Below are positions 33,906 to 42,806 of a DNA stretch of 64,000 nucleotides, in pieces. This DNA comes from Nocardia mikamii NBRC 108933. Lineage in GTDB: Bacteria > Actinomycetota > Actinomycetes > Mycobacteriales > Mycobacteriaceae. The notes below the pieces were generated by a model. It searched no databases and had not been told where the DNA came from. It was given only the letters and a program-made list of their open reading frames with translations. The position numbers and the translations under genes were made by a program. The stretch covers positions 124,001 through 188,000 of the forward strand of contig NZ_BDCM01000003.1 in NCBI RefSeq assembly GCF_001613505.1. Reading direction: 5' to 3'. Numbering within the stretch: the first letter of the stretch is position 1; each line of letters starts with the position of its first letter.

Positions 33906-36185
33906 GTGACCGCGCCTCCATCCCCCGGCGCCGAGCCGCGAATCGCTCACGGCCCGCTGCGCCCCGTCGAACTCGCCACCGCGGCGGTCCTCGGTGGGGT
34001 GACCGTCGGGCTGGTGACCATCGGCTCGGTGGTGCCCTACGCGGCGGCCCTCAATCTGGTCGCCGCGGTGCCGATGGGGCTGCTGGCGCAGCGCTACCGG
34101 CTGCGCGCGATCCTGGGTGCGACTGTCGCCGCGACCCTGGTGAGTTTCGTCGCCGCCGGTCTGGTGCCGGCGGCGACCGTGGTGAGCGCCGCGACGATCG
34201 GCGGCATCATCGGCACCGTCAAACGGCGGCGACGCGGACTGATCACCGTCCTGTGCCTGTCGTCACTGGCCGGATTGATCTGGGCGACGTTCTCGGTCGG
34301 CATGCTCTTCCTGTTCGCCGCCTCGCGCCGGCTGGTCTTCGACAACGTGCGCAATATCGCCCAGGGCATCGATCACATGCTCTCCCGGCAGCAACAACTG
34401 GAATCGCTGGGCAACGGCGTCGTCTCGGTGACCGACGGTGTGCTGGCCTGGTGGTGGCTCTACATCGGCGGCGGCGTGTTCCTCGGCGTGGTCTTCACCG
34501 CGGTGTTCTCCTGGTTCGTCCTCGGATCGGTCCTGGACCGGCTGGAATGGTTGCCGGGGCGGGACCGGCTGGACGCGCCGGCCGATACGCGGGCGGTCGC
34601 GCCGGTGCCGGTGCGGTTGCGCGGCGTGTCGTTCCGCTATCCGGGGGCGCGTGCCGATGCGCTGACCGATATCGACCTCAGCGTCGAGATCGGCGAATTC
34701 GTCGCGGTCGTCGGCCACAACGGATCCGGTAAATCCACGCTGACCCGCCTGCTGGCCGGACTACCGCCCACCGGCGGCACGGTCGAACGTCCCGGTTCGG
34801 CGGGGCTCGGCGTGATCGGCGGCACCGCGGTGGTGCTGCAGCGGCCCGAGAGCCAGACCCTCGGAGTGCTGGTCGCCGACGACGTGGTGTGGGGCCTGCC
34901 CGCCGAGGCCGCGCGGGCCGTCGACGTGGAGGCGCTGCTGTGCGAGGTCGGGCTGAGCGGGCTCGGTGGCGCCGAGACCGCGACCCTGTCCGGCGGCCAG
35001 CAACAGCGTCTGGCGGTGGCGGCCGCGCTGGCACGTGATCCCGCACTGCTCGTGGCCGACGAGGCCACCTCGATGATCGATCCGGACGGCCGGCGCGAAC
35101 TGGTCGCGCTGCTGGCCGGATTGCCCGCCCGGCACCGGATGGCCGTCGTGCTGGTCACCCACCACGAGGCCGACGCGGCGGCCGCCGACCGGGTCATCCA
35201 TCTCTCCGGTGGCCGCCAGGTGGAGCATCTGCCGACCTGGCCGCGCCCGGTCCGCAATCTGCGGCGCTGCCCGATCGGCGAACCGCTGCTGGAACTGCGG
35301 GATGTGCGCCACACCTACAATCGCGGCACCCCGTGGGCGGCGACCGCGTTGCGCGGAGTGAATCTGACCGTCCACCGCGGCGAGACGCTGCTCGTGGTCG
35401 GCGGCAACGGGTCGGGAAAATCCACCCTGGCCTGGATCATGGCCGGACTCGTCGTGCCGACCACCGGCAGTTGCCGGCTGTGCGACTACACCGGATCCCG
35501 GCCGGTCCACAAGCGCATCGGCGCGGTCGAGCTGGCCTTCCAGCATTCCCGGCTGCAACTGCAGCGCCAGACCGTCGGCGCCGAAATCGAGGACTGGGGC
35601 GGGCACGGCACCGGTTCCGGTGCGGTGGGCCGCGCCCTCGACGCGGTCGGACTCGACCGGGCGATGGCCTCACGCTCGATCGAGGAACTGTCGGGCGGTC
35701 AGGCCAAGCGCGTGGTCCTCGCCGCGATCGTCGCCAGCCGCCCGCAGGTCGTGGTGCTCGACGAACCCCTGGCCGGACTCGATCCGCAGGGCCGCGCGGA
35801 AGTGGTGGAACTGCTCGCCCGGCTGCGGGATTCGGGACTGACACTGATCGTCATCTCACACGACGTGGCCGATATGGAGAGTGTCTGCGACCGCACGGTC
35901 CACTTGCGATCCGGTCTGATTCTGGAAAGCCTGCCCGCCGCCGCGGCCGCCGCCGACAGTCCGGCCGATACCGCCGGCGCCCCGGCGGCGTCTCCGGGGC
36001 CGGCCGAACCGGTGGTAGGTCCGCCCGCCGACGGCGACGGGCGCGGGGAAGCCGGGATCGCGGGCACGCGGTCCGAACCCGTTCAGGCGGGCACCGACGG
36101 TGCTCGCCTCGAACCGGACCGAGCGCGGGGCAGGAAGCGGCACAGCCGGGGCCGGCACGGCGACGCCCTCGGAGGTGCGCGATGA
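33906..36185 (+). CDS. ECF transporter: S-like membrane domain fused to two ATPase domains
   Basis: A 759-residue fusion. Residues about 20-210 are six hydrophobic segments of an S-component-like domain. Two ABC ATPases follow, each with Walker A (GHNGSGKST near 270, GGNGSGKST near 500), signature (LSGGQQQR near 361, LSGGQAKR near 595) and Walker B (LLVADEAT, VVVLDEPLAG). The last 70 residues are Pro/Ala/Gly-rich and probably disordered. The layout matches Rv2326c. Together with the next gene (T protein) it should be a vitamin or metal importer of unknown substrate. The GTG start has CAGACT 6 nt upstream. Confidence 0.9.
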   Translation: MTAPPSPGAEPRIAHGPLRPVELATAAVLGGVTVGLVTIGSVVPYAAALNLVAAVPMGLLAQRYRLRAILGATVAATLVSFVAAGLVPAATVVSAATIGGIIGTVKRRRRGLITVLCLSSLAGLIWATFSVGMLFLFAASRRLVFDNVRNIAQGIDHMLSRQQQLESLGNGVVSVTDGVLAWWWLYIGGGVFLGVVFTAVFSWFVLGSVLDRLEWLPGRDRLDAPADTRAVAPVPVRLRGVSFRYPGARADALTDIDLSVEIGEFVAVVGHNGSGKSTLTRLLAGLPPTGGTVERPGSAGLGVIGGTAVVLQRPESQTLGVLVADDVVWGLPAEAARAVDVEALLCEVGLSGLGGAETATLSGGQQQRLAVAAALARDPALLVADEATSMIDPDGRRELVALLAGLPARHRMAVVLVTHHEADAAAADRVIHLSGGRQVEHLPTWPRPVRNLRRCPIGEPLLELRDVRHTYNRGTPWAATALRGVNLTVHRGETLLVVGGNGSGKSTLAWIMAGLVVPTTGSCRLCDYTGSRPVHKRIGAVELAFQHSRLQLQRQTVGAEIEDWGGHGTGSGAVGRALDAVGLDRAMASRSIEELSGGQAKRVVLAAIVASRPQVVVLDEPLAGLDPQGRAEVVELLARLRDSGLTLIVISHDVADMESVCDRTVHLRSGLILESLPAAAAAADSPADTAGAPAASPGPAEPVVGPPADGDGRGEAGIAGTRSEPVQAGTDGARLEPDRARGRKRHSRGRHGDALGGAR

Positions 36186-36919
36186 GTATGGTGCTGCTGC
36201 GCGAAGTTCCGGTCGAGAGCCCGATCCATCGGCTCTGGGCCGGAACCAAGATGATCGTCGCCTTCTTCATCAGCGTCCTGCTGATGTTGCAGCCCACGTG
36301 GCCGGTTCTCGGTGTGGTGGTCGCCTTCCTGATCGCGATCGGACTGACCGCCCGGCTGCCGCTGGGCACGCTGCCACGGCTGCCGTGGTGGTTCTGGGCG
36401 CTGATCGCGCTCGGCGGACTGATCACCATCCCCACCGGCGGAACCGCCGTCCTGCGGTATGTTCAGGTCACCCTGTTCGGGCTGATCTTGCTGACCACCT
36501 CGTTCCTGATCGCGTGGACCACCCCGATGAGCGAGATCGCCCCCGCCCTCGCCAAACTCGGTGCGCCGCTGCGGGTTCTGCGGATTCCGGTGGACGAATG
36601 GGCGGTCGTCGTGGCATTGACCCTGCGCGGACTGCCGCTGCTGATGGACGAGATCCGGGTGCTGCGCGCCGCCCGCCGGCTACGTCCCAAGGACGGTTCC
36701 ATGGCGCGCGGAGCCGCGAATCCGCTCGTGGACATTCTCACCGCGGCCATGGCCGTCGCCACCCGCCGGGCCGGCGAATTGGGTGAGGCCATCACCGCAC
36801 GCGGCGGGACGGGCGAATTGACCGCCCATCCGGCCGGACCCCACCGCGCCGACTACCTCGCCCTGATCGTGTCGGTGGTGGTGTGCGGCGGCGCGGCGGC
36901 AATCGGCGTGTTGCTGTAA
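36182..36919 (+). CDS. ECF transporter transmembrane protein EcfT (CbiQ-like)
   Basis: A 245-residue membrane protein with five or six helices. It carries the T-protein coupling motifs: RAARRLRPKDG near residue 165 and AITARGG near 205, of which the second is the Ala-Arg-Gly motif that engages the ATPases. The ATG overlaps the stop of the fused S-A-A gene by 4 bp, so the two are made together in fixed ratio. The counterpart in M. tuberculosis is Rv2325c. The C-terminal helix ends the protein. Confidence 0.9.
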   Translation: MSMVLLREVPVESPIHRLWAGTKMIVAFFISVLLMLQPTWPVLGVVVAFLIAIGLTARLPLGTLPRLPWWFWALIALGGLITIPTGGTAVLRYVQVTLFGLILLTTSFLIAWTTPMSEIAPALAKLGAPLRVLRIPVDEWAVVVALTLRGLPLLMDEIRVLRAARRLRPKDGSMARGAANPLVDILTAAMAVATRRAGELGEAITARGGTGELTAHPAGPHRADYLALIVSVVVCGGAAAIGVLL

Positions 36920-37161
36920 CTCGCCGGGGCAAACAGTCAGCGATCAGCGACAGAACCGGGCAAACTTATTCGCTTTGCGAAATACCAAGTCAGCGGATCG
37001 AATTCGCTCCACTTTGCGACCCGGTGAAGGTACGGTTACTTCCGTGAGTTAGCCGGACCACGGCTCCACGCGCAGGGGTTGAAATACGTCGGGGGTATTG
37101 GGTTCTCAGCGCGCGTCGTTTTCGGCTGCCGAATGTCTTCCTGATGGAGATTGGAACCGGA

Positions 37162-37821
37162 ATGTTTCTGCGCAAGTTCGCCGCTGTTGCCCTTCCGGCA
37201 GTGGTGGCCGTCGCCCTCGGGGCAGGTACCGTCCATGCCGATACCGGCGCACCCACGGTGCGCTACGAGACCCACCTGACGGGCAACACCGTCGAAACCA
37301 CTCTCGACGGCGGCTTTTTCCGCGTCGATGCGGACGGTCGCACCGTCGACGTCACCGACACCGGCGGCCGGACACTCGTGACGCTGCCGCTGTCCTTCCG
37401 GCAGGACGGCTTGGAGTACCCCATGCCCCACCAGGTGCGCGGCGATGCCCGGGTCCTGGATCTGACCGTGGTGAAGGACGCCGCGGCGGCCCGGCCGGTT
37501 CCGGTGACGCCGGTGGCGTCGCTGCGGGAGAATCAGAATGCGATGAACGCCTTCGCCACCCAGTTCGGGCTCGCGACGGCAATCGGTAGCTTCGTCGGCA
37601 CTGCCGCCGGCGCGGTCATCGGCGGTGTGATCGGGGCGGCGGCCGCCCTGCCCACCGGCCCGGGCATCATCGCCGGATTCATCACCGGCGCAACGGTGGG
37701 AGCCATCATCGGCACGATCGTGGTCGGCGGACCGGCGTTGATCATCGCGGGGGTCGACCTCGTCAGCACGCTGGCCGCCCCGGCCGGCACGACCAAGTGG
37801 AACGACACCATCACGAACTGA
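37162..37821 (+). CDS. Exported protein with glycine-zipper membrane segment
   Basis: A 219-residue protein of unknown function. It has a signal peptide (FLRKFAAVALPAVVAVALGAGTVHAD), a beta-rich middle (residues about 30-115) and a C-terminal run of glycine-zipper helices (GTAAGAVIGGVIGAAAALPT and GATVGAIIGTIVVGGPAL) rich in GxxxG. Such segments insert into membranes or oligomerise. Similar secreted proteins occur in many Nocardia. An in-frame ATG six codons earlier (37144) is less likely because no ribosome site precedes it. It converges on LigD across a large hairpin. Confidence 0.72.
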   Translation: MFLRKFAAVALPAVVAVALGAGTVHADTGAPTVRYETHLTGNTVETTLDGGFFRVDADGRTVDVTDTGGRTLVTLPLSFRQDGLEYPMPHQVRGDARVLDLTVVKDAAAARPVPVTPVASLRENQNAMNAFATQFGLATAIGSFVGTAAGAVIGGVIGAAAALPTGPGIIAGFITGATVGAIIGTIVVGGPALIIAGVDLVSTLAAPAGTTKWNDTITN

Positions 37822-37852
37822 GGTCGCGGTAGCTCTCGTGCGAGTCCTGCCC

Positions 37853-37883
37853 GGCGGCCGCGACCCACCCGGTCGCGGCCGCC
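37853..37883. terminator. Bidirectional terminator hairpin
   Basis: GGCGGCCGCGACC pairs perfectly with GGTCGCGGCCGCC around CACCC (13-bp stem). An outer pair GCTCTCG (37832-37838) and CGAGAGC (37897-37903) extends the structure. It lies between the convergent exported-protein and ligD genes. Confidence 0.8.
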
Positions 37884-37932
37884 GAGTCCCGTTCCGCGAG
37901 AGCCACATTGCCGCAACGTGCGGCGGCTCCCG

Positions 37933-40377
37933 CTACTTCTCCTCCGGCACCCACGCCGGATGCCACAGCCGCCCGGATTCGGTCCAGTTCATATACCGCA
38001 CCGTGCCGGTGATCTTCGGCGTCGCCCAGACGGCATCCTTGCGTTCATCGGCGGTCAGCTCGTTGGCGAAGGGGCTGGTCTTGCGGCGCAGCGGGCGCAG
38101 CCGCGCGGTCAGCTCCGACATCTCGCGATCGCTGAAGCCGGTGCCCACGCGACCGATGTAGTACAGCTCGCCTTCGTGGCGGACGCCCACCAGCAGGGAG
38201 GCGAATTCTCGTGCGGCGCTGCGCCGCCAGCCGCCGACGATCACCTCCTGGGTGCGCCAGTTGCGGGTCTTGATCCACGACTGGCCGCGCTTGCCGGGCA
38301 GATAGACCGAATCCTTGCGTTTGGCGACGACCCCTTCGAGACGATGCTCGCGGCTGTATTCCAGGGCGTCCGCACCCGAACCGTCCAGACGCGGCGGAAC
38401 CAGCAGCGAGGGCACGCCCTCGGCCAGCGCCTCCAGCACCTGCCGCCGATCCGCGTAGCGCTTGCGCAGCAGCGAGGTGCCGTCCAGATACAGCACGTCG
38501 AACGCGACCAAGTCCGCCTGCGCCGGATCCGCCTGCAGCAGAGCCAGATTCGACGCCCCCTCGGCGTCGGACACGACCGCTTCTCCGTCGAGCACGATCC
38601 GATGTCCCCGCAGTCGCCGCCCCAGCTCGGCGATCCGCGGATAACGGCCGGTGACGGTATTGCCGGCGCGGCTGCGGATCACCACGCCGTCGTCGTCTAT
38701 TTCGACGATGACCCGGAACCCGTCCCATTTGGTCTCGAAGACCCAGTCCCGCGCTCCGAGTTTCGCCACATCCCCGGAGGTCGCAAGCATCGGTGACAGC
38801 CCGCGCGGAAACTCGGCGCCGGACCGCGCGCCGTTCCCGCCTTCTCGGGACGGAGCCGCCGTGTTCGGCGTATCTGCCTCGGCTCCCGCAGGCCGCGCCT
38901 CGGTGCGGCTTACGGTGCGGGCTGCGGAATCACCGTGCGCGCCAACGGTTTCGGAAAGCCGACGTTCGACGGCGCCGTCCTGCCGGGCGGCGTACTGCCC
39001 GTCGCTCGAACTGCCTTGTCCCGCATCCTCCTCCGGCTCTGCGACCTGTGATTTCATCAGGTGCATCAACCACTGCTTGCCGTCGGTGCGGATGAAGGCG
39101 TAGCGGCCGTCGAGGCGCTCGCCGTGAAACTGGACGATCACCTCGTCCGCGCGCCACTTCTCGGTGTCGTAGGTGCCGGAATCCCAGATCGTCATCTGCC
39201 CGGCCCCGTATTCGCCACGCGGGATGGTGCCGTGGAAATGCAGATATTCCAGGGGGTGGTCCTCGGTGTGCACGGCCAGCCGGTTCTGCGACGGCGAGGT
39301 CGGCGGACCCTTCGGCACCGCCCACGACACCAGCACACCATCGCGTTCGAGCCGCACGTCCCAGTGCAGTCGCCGGGCATGGTGTTCCTGCACCACGAAG
39401 CGATCACCCGCACCGGGGTCGGGCGGGCCGGGCGGAACCGGTTCGGGGGTGCGAGCGGGGTCACGCATGGATCGGTAGGTCTGCAGCGGGTCCGACGCAC
39501 CGGCACTGCCCAGCGGCGGATCCAGGCCGGCCAGCAGGTCCCCGTCGGAGCGCCAGCGTTCGAGCACCTCGTCGAAACGCAACTGCCGCAGCTGGTGTCG
39601 ATCGGCGATTTCGTCCCAGCTGCGCGGCGCCGCCACCGTCGGCTGCTCGCGCCCGCGCATCGAATACGGCGCGATGGTGGTCTTCGCCGGATTGTTCTGG
39701 CTCCAGTCCAGAAAGATCTTGCCCGGCCGCACGGCCTTCGCCATCGTCGCCGTGACCAGGGTCGGATGCAGCTTCTCCAGGCCGGTGGCCAGCTGCTTGG
39801 CGACCGTCGAGGCGCCGCCGGGACTCAGCACCCGATCCAGCGGCACGTAGATGTGAATACCCTTGCTGCCGCTGGTCACCGGAAAGGCGTCGAGACCGGC
39901 GTCGCGCACGGTGTCGCGAATCCACAATGCCACCGACGCGCAATCGGCCAGTTCCACTCCGGGCCCGGGATCGAGATCGAAGACGATGCGAGTGGCCGGG
40001 CCGCGGGAGCCGTCGACGAAACGCCATTGCGGGACATGGATTTCCAACGACGCCTGCTGTCCGAGCCAGGCCAGACCGGCCACCGAGTCGATGACCGGAT
40101 AGGTCACCCGGCGATCGGAATGTTCGATCGGCCGCCGCTCGATCCATTTCGGTGCGTGCGCGGCCAGATTCTTCTCGAAGAACGAGGATTCGCCCACCCC
40201 GTTGGGCCAGCGCTTACGCGTCACCGGACGATCGGCGATATGCGGCAGCAGAGCCGGTGCGATGGCGGTGTAGTAGTCGATCACCTCACCCTTGGTGGTG
40301 CCCGTCGCCGGGTACAGCACCTTGTCGAGGTTGGTCAGACCGACCTCGATGCCCCCGAACTCGCGGCGCCCCGCCAT
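37933..40377 (-). CDS. ligD: LigD: multifunctional ATP-dependent DNA ligase for end joining
   Basis: An 814-residue enzyme in the mycobacterial order polymerase, phosphoesterase, ligase. The primase-like polymerase is at about residues 1-300 (catalytic FDLDPGPG, then TSGSKGIHIYV). The 3'-phosphoesterase is at about 345-500 (HHARRLHWDVRLERDG, RGEYGAGQM). The ligase is at about 560-814 with the adenylated Lys in ETKWDGFR and the late KTRNWRTQEVIVGG motif. A Glu/Gly/Ser-rich linker of about 70 residues separates the last two. It repairs double-strand breaks with Ku; no ku gene lies in this window. The ATG at 40377 has TACACT 6 nt upstream (leaderless). Confidence 0.95.
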   Translation of the reverse strand: MAGRREFGGIEVGLTNLDKVLYPATGTTKGEVIDYYTAIAPALLPHIADRPVTRKRWPNGVGESSFFEKNLAAHAPKWIERRPIEHSDRRVTYPVIDSVAGLAWLGQQASLEIHVPQWRFVDGSRGPATRIVFDLDPGPGVELADCASVALWIRDTVRDAGLDAFPVTSGSKGIHIYVPLDRVLSPGGASTVAKQLATGLEKLHPTLVTATMAKAVRPGKIFLDWSQNNPAKTTIAPYSMRGREQPTVAAPRSWDEIADRHQLRQLRFDEVLERWRSDGDLLAGLDPPLGSAGASDPLQTYRSMRDPARTPEPVPPGPPDPGAGDRFVVQEHHARRLHWDVRLERDGVLVSWAVPKGPPTSPSQNRLAVHTEDHPLEYLHFHGTIPRGEYGAGQMTIWDSGTYDTEKWRADEVIVQFHGERLDGRYAFIRTDGKQWLMHLMKSQVAEPEEDAGQGSSSDGQYAARQDGAVERRLSETVGAHGDSAARTVSRTEARPAGAEADTPNTAAPSREGGNGARSGAEFPRGLSPMLATSGDVAKLGARDWVFETKWDGFRVIVEIDDDGVVIRSRAGNTVTGRYPRIAELGRRLRGHRIVLDGEAVVSDAEGASNLALLQADPAQADLVAFDVLYLDGTSLLRKRYADRRQVLEALAEGVPSLLVPPRLDGSGADALEYSREHRLEGVVAKRKDSVYLPGKRGQSWIKTRNWRTQEVIVGGWRRSAAREFASLLVGVRHEGELYYIGRVGTGFSDREMSELTARLRPLRRKTSPFANELTADERKDAVWATPKITGTVRYMNWTESGRLWHPAWVPEEK

Positions 40378-40398
40378 AGTCGCAGTGTAAAGCGAAAA

Positions 40399-40436
40399 CG
40401 GGCACCGCCGGAGGAGTGAACCTCCGGCGGTGCCCG
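40399..40436 (-). terminator. Intrinsic terminator after the antitoxin-family gene
   Basis: A perfect 16-bp stem, CGGGCACCGCCGGAGG with CCTCCGGCGGTGCCCG, and a 6-nt loop. On the minus strand it is followed directly by TTTT, the classic intrinsic form. It separates the small antitoxin-family gene from ligD. Confidence 0.9.
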
Positions 40437-40485
40437 TCGTCGATCGGCGAGTGAGCCCGGGCGAACCGGGCATCCCGCCTCCCCC

Positions 40486-40770
40486 TCAGCCCTCCGGCGG
40501 TTGCGGCGCCTGCGGCGGCGTGGCGGGCGGAGTCTGCGGGGGCGCGGCGGGCGGCTCGGGCGCCGGCGGCGGGGTGTTGCCGCCCTGCTGGGTGATGTTC
40601 TTCTTGATGGCCTCGGTGCCCTTGTCGATGTGATCGGAGTACTTGCCCCCGGTCTTCTCGTTGACGAAGCCACCGGCCTTGTCGACCGCCCCGTGCACCT
40701 TGTCCGCGTTCTGTGAGGCCGCGTCGCGGCCCTTACCCACCAGACCCTTGAGCGTATCCATCAAACTCAT
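40486..40770 (-). CDS. Antitoxin-family protein (MT0933/Rv0909-like)
   Basis: A 94-residue protein. The N-terminal half (SLMDTLKGLVGKGRDAASQN, then DKAGGFVNEKTGGKYSDHID) is the Rv0909/MT0933-like domain, annotated as antitoxin in mycobacteria. The last 30 residues are only Pro, Ala, Gln and Gly. No toxin gene (Rv0910-like) is adjacent, so its toxin partnership is doubtful here. AAGGAG precedes the ATG. A strong terminator follows. Confidence 0.8.
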   Translation of the reverse strand: MSLMDTLKGLVGKGRDAASQNADKVHGAVDKAGGFVNEKTGGKYSDHIDKGTEAIKKNITQQGGNTPPPAPEPPAAPPQTPPATPPQAPQPPEG

Positions 40771-40802
40771 GAAGCCCACTCCTTCACTCGTCGACTGCGT
40801 TG

Positions 40803-41954
40803 CTAGCGCACATCCTCCCACCAGGAGACCTGCGGTGATACCGCATCGGTATCGATCCGCCCGCCGGGAAGGGGCACCACTACCCGGGTACCCGCTGCAC
40901 GCGCCGCTGCAACAAGTCTGCGGACCGGTTCCGACCAGCCGTGGAAGGCCAGGTTGAACGTGGCCCAGTGAATCGGCACCAACATGCCGTATTCGGCGTC
41001 GCCGACGCACACGTCGGCGTGGGCGCGCACCGCCTCCTCGGGATTCATGTGCACATCCGGCCAGTGCACGTCGTAGGCGCCGATCGGCAGCAGGGTCAGA
41101 TCGAAGGGGCCGTAGGTCGCGCCGATTTCGGCGAACGCCTTCGTGTATCCGGTGTCGCCGCCGAAATATGCTCGTCTTCGCGGGCCCGCGAAGACCCACG
41201 ACGCCCACAGCGTGGTGTTGCGGGTGAAGCCGCGCCCGGAGAAGTGCCGCGCCTCGGTGCAGGTGACGGTGAGCTCACCGTGCCCCGGGCGCGCGATGGA
41301 CGTGGAAGTGTTCCAATCCAATTCGATGATGCGAGCCTCCGGCACCTGCCATTTGCGCAGATGGGCGCCGATCCCGATCGGCACCACGAACGGTGCGTCC
41401 TGACCGGCCACCAGCGCGCGCACGGTCTCACGGTCCAGATGGTCGTAATGATCGTGCGAGATGACCACCGCGTCCAGTGCGGGCAGCGACGACAGCGGCG
41501 CCGGCACCGGATGCAACCGGGCCGGGCCGACCAGTGGCGACGGCGAGACCCGCTCACTCCACACCGGGTCGGTGAGGATGCGGTAGCCGTCGACCTCGAT
41601 CAGCGCGGTGGCGTGGCCGAACCAGGTCACCGCCAGCTCGGCCGCCTGCTCGGGATGTTCGGCGCTGGCCAGCGGGATCTGCGCCGGTGGCCGCCCCACA
41701 TCGCGACGGGTCAGTGCCGACAGCAGCAGGGACGCACCCGAGCCGGGCGTGATCTGGCTGCTGGGTTCGGTGTTGTGGAACTGCCGGTCGCGGTAGCTCG
41801 CCGACCGCGTCGCCAGCGGTGCGATGGCGGCGGCGGACGCCCCCATTTCCACGGGAATCCGCCACGCCGCCCGTGCCACCCAGCGCAGTCCGACCAGCCC
41901 GGCCGCGGCCAGCGCCGCGCGGCGGGCGGCCGCGACGATCTCGGTGCCGGCCAT
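40803..41954 (-). CDS. MBL-fold metallohydrolase (Rv0906-like)
   Basis: A 383-residue metallo-beta-lactamase-fold protein of the UlaG/NAPE-phospholipase-D-like group. The metal motif is SHDHYDHLD (HxHxDH), followed by a late GGDTGY Asp and the IHWATFN His. The first 40 residues form a hydrophobic N-terminal segment, possibly a membrane anchor. In M. tuberculosis the orthologue, Rv0906, also lies next to echA6. The ATG overlaps the EchA6 stop (TGATG), so the two are translationally coupled. The substrate is unknown; a lipid amide or ester is plausible. Confidence 0.88.
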   Translation of the reverse strand: MAGTEIVAAARRAALAAAGLVGLRWVARAAWRIPVEMGASAAAIAPLATRSASYRDRQFHNTEPSSQITPGSGASLLLSALTRRDVGRPPAQIPLASAEHPEQAAELAVTWFGHATALIEVDGYRILTDPVWSERVSPSPLVGPARLHPVPAPLSSLPALDAVVISHDHYDHLDRETVRALVAGQDAPFVVPIGIGAHLRKWQVPEARIIELDWNTSTSIARPGHGELTVTCTEARHFSGRGFTRNTTLWASWVFAGPRRRAYFGGDTGYTKAFAEIGATYGPFDLTLLPIGAYDVHWPDVHMNPEEAVRAHADVCVGDAEYGMLVPIHWATFNLAFHGWSEPVRRLVAAARAAGTRVVVPLPGGRIDTDAVSPQVSWWEDVR

Positions 41955-42679
41955 CAGCGGCCCACGAACTTCGCCGCGCGCTTCTGTTCCCGCGCCAGCC
42001 GCGCCTCCTCGGCGTCGGCGCTGCGCCAGGCGGCCTCGAGGGCGGCGCGCTGCTCGGGAGTGTCCTCGCCGCGGGTGCCGTCGTCGTTGAACACCAGCTT
42101 GAGGTGACGCAGCGAGAGCGGGGCGAGCTGGGCGATCGACTTCGCCCATTCCTGCGCGTCGGCCAGCGTGCCGAGGCGGTTGGCGAAGCCGAAAGCGTAT
42201 GCGTCGGAGGCGGTTACGCTCTCGGCACCCATCAGTACGGTTCGCGCCGGGCCGCCGCCGATCAGCGAGACCAGCCGGCGCACCGTCCAGCGATCCACGG
42301 AGATGCCCAGCTTGGCGGCCGGAATGGCGATATAGGAATCCGGGCTCATCACCCGCAGGTCGGAGGCCAGCGCCAACTGCACGCCGGCACCGAGCGCGCC
42401 GCCGTTGATGGCGGAGATCACCGGCACCGGGACCGTTTCGATGGTGTGCAACAGACCGAGCAGTCCGTCGAGGAAATCCGACGAGTAGACGCCGGACAGA
42501 TCGGCGCCGGCACTGAAAATCGGACCCTGACCGGTCAGCACGATCACCCGCGCGTCGGCCGCCGCGGACGTGACGGCCTCGCGCAACGCTGCCACCAACT
42601 CGTCGTTGAGGGCGTTGCGGCGCTGCGGGCGCTGCAATTCGATGGTGACCACGTCACCATCCCGGCTCACTGCGAGCAT
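41954..42679 (-). CDS. echA6: EchA6-like acyl-CoA-binding crotonase homologue, probably non-catalytic
   Basis: A 241-residue crotonase-fold protein: TIELQRPQRRNALNDELVAA at the start, GAGADLSG-like oxyanion strand (FSAGADLSG) and SLRHLKLVFNDDG near the end recall EchA6 (Rv0905). The two hydratase glutamates are absent: the usual GGGxELA reads GAGVQLA, and the usual PEIxLG reads PAAKLG. EchA6 is likewise reported to lack hydratase activity and to bind long acyl-CoAs feeding mycolic acid synthesis. GGGAGAGG precedes the ATG at 42679. The MBL gene is coupled downstream. Confidence 0.88.
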   Translation of the reverse strand: MLAVSRDGDVVTIELQRPQRRNALNDELVAALREAVTSAAADARVIVLTGQGPIFSAGADLSGVYSSDFLDGLLGLLHTIETVPVPVISAINGGALGAGVQLALASDLRVMSPDSYIAIPAAKLGISVDRWTVRRLVSLIGGGPARTVLMGAESVTASDAYAFGFANRLGTLADAQEWAKSIAQLAPLSLRHLKLVFNDDGTRGEDTPEQRAALEAAWRSADAEEARLAREQKRAAKFVGR

Positions 42680-42806
42680 CTGACCTCTCCCCATTCGCGC
42701 GGTTTCTCTTCCGGGGGCGCACCTCACCGCACCCGCCGGTCGGTATCGACTCCACTGTATGCGCCGGACAGTTGCCGCAACGCACCCGACGCGTACTGTG
42801 ACGGCG

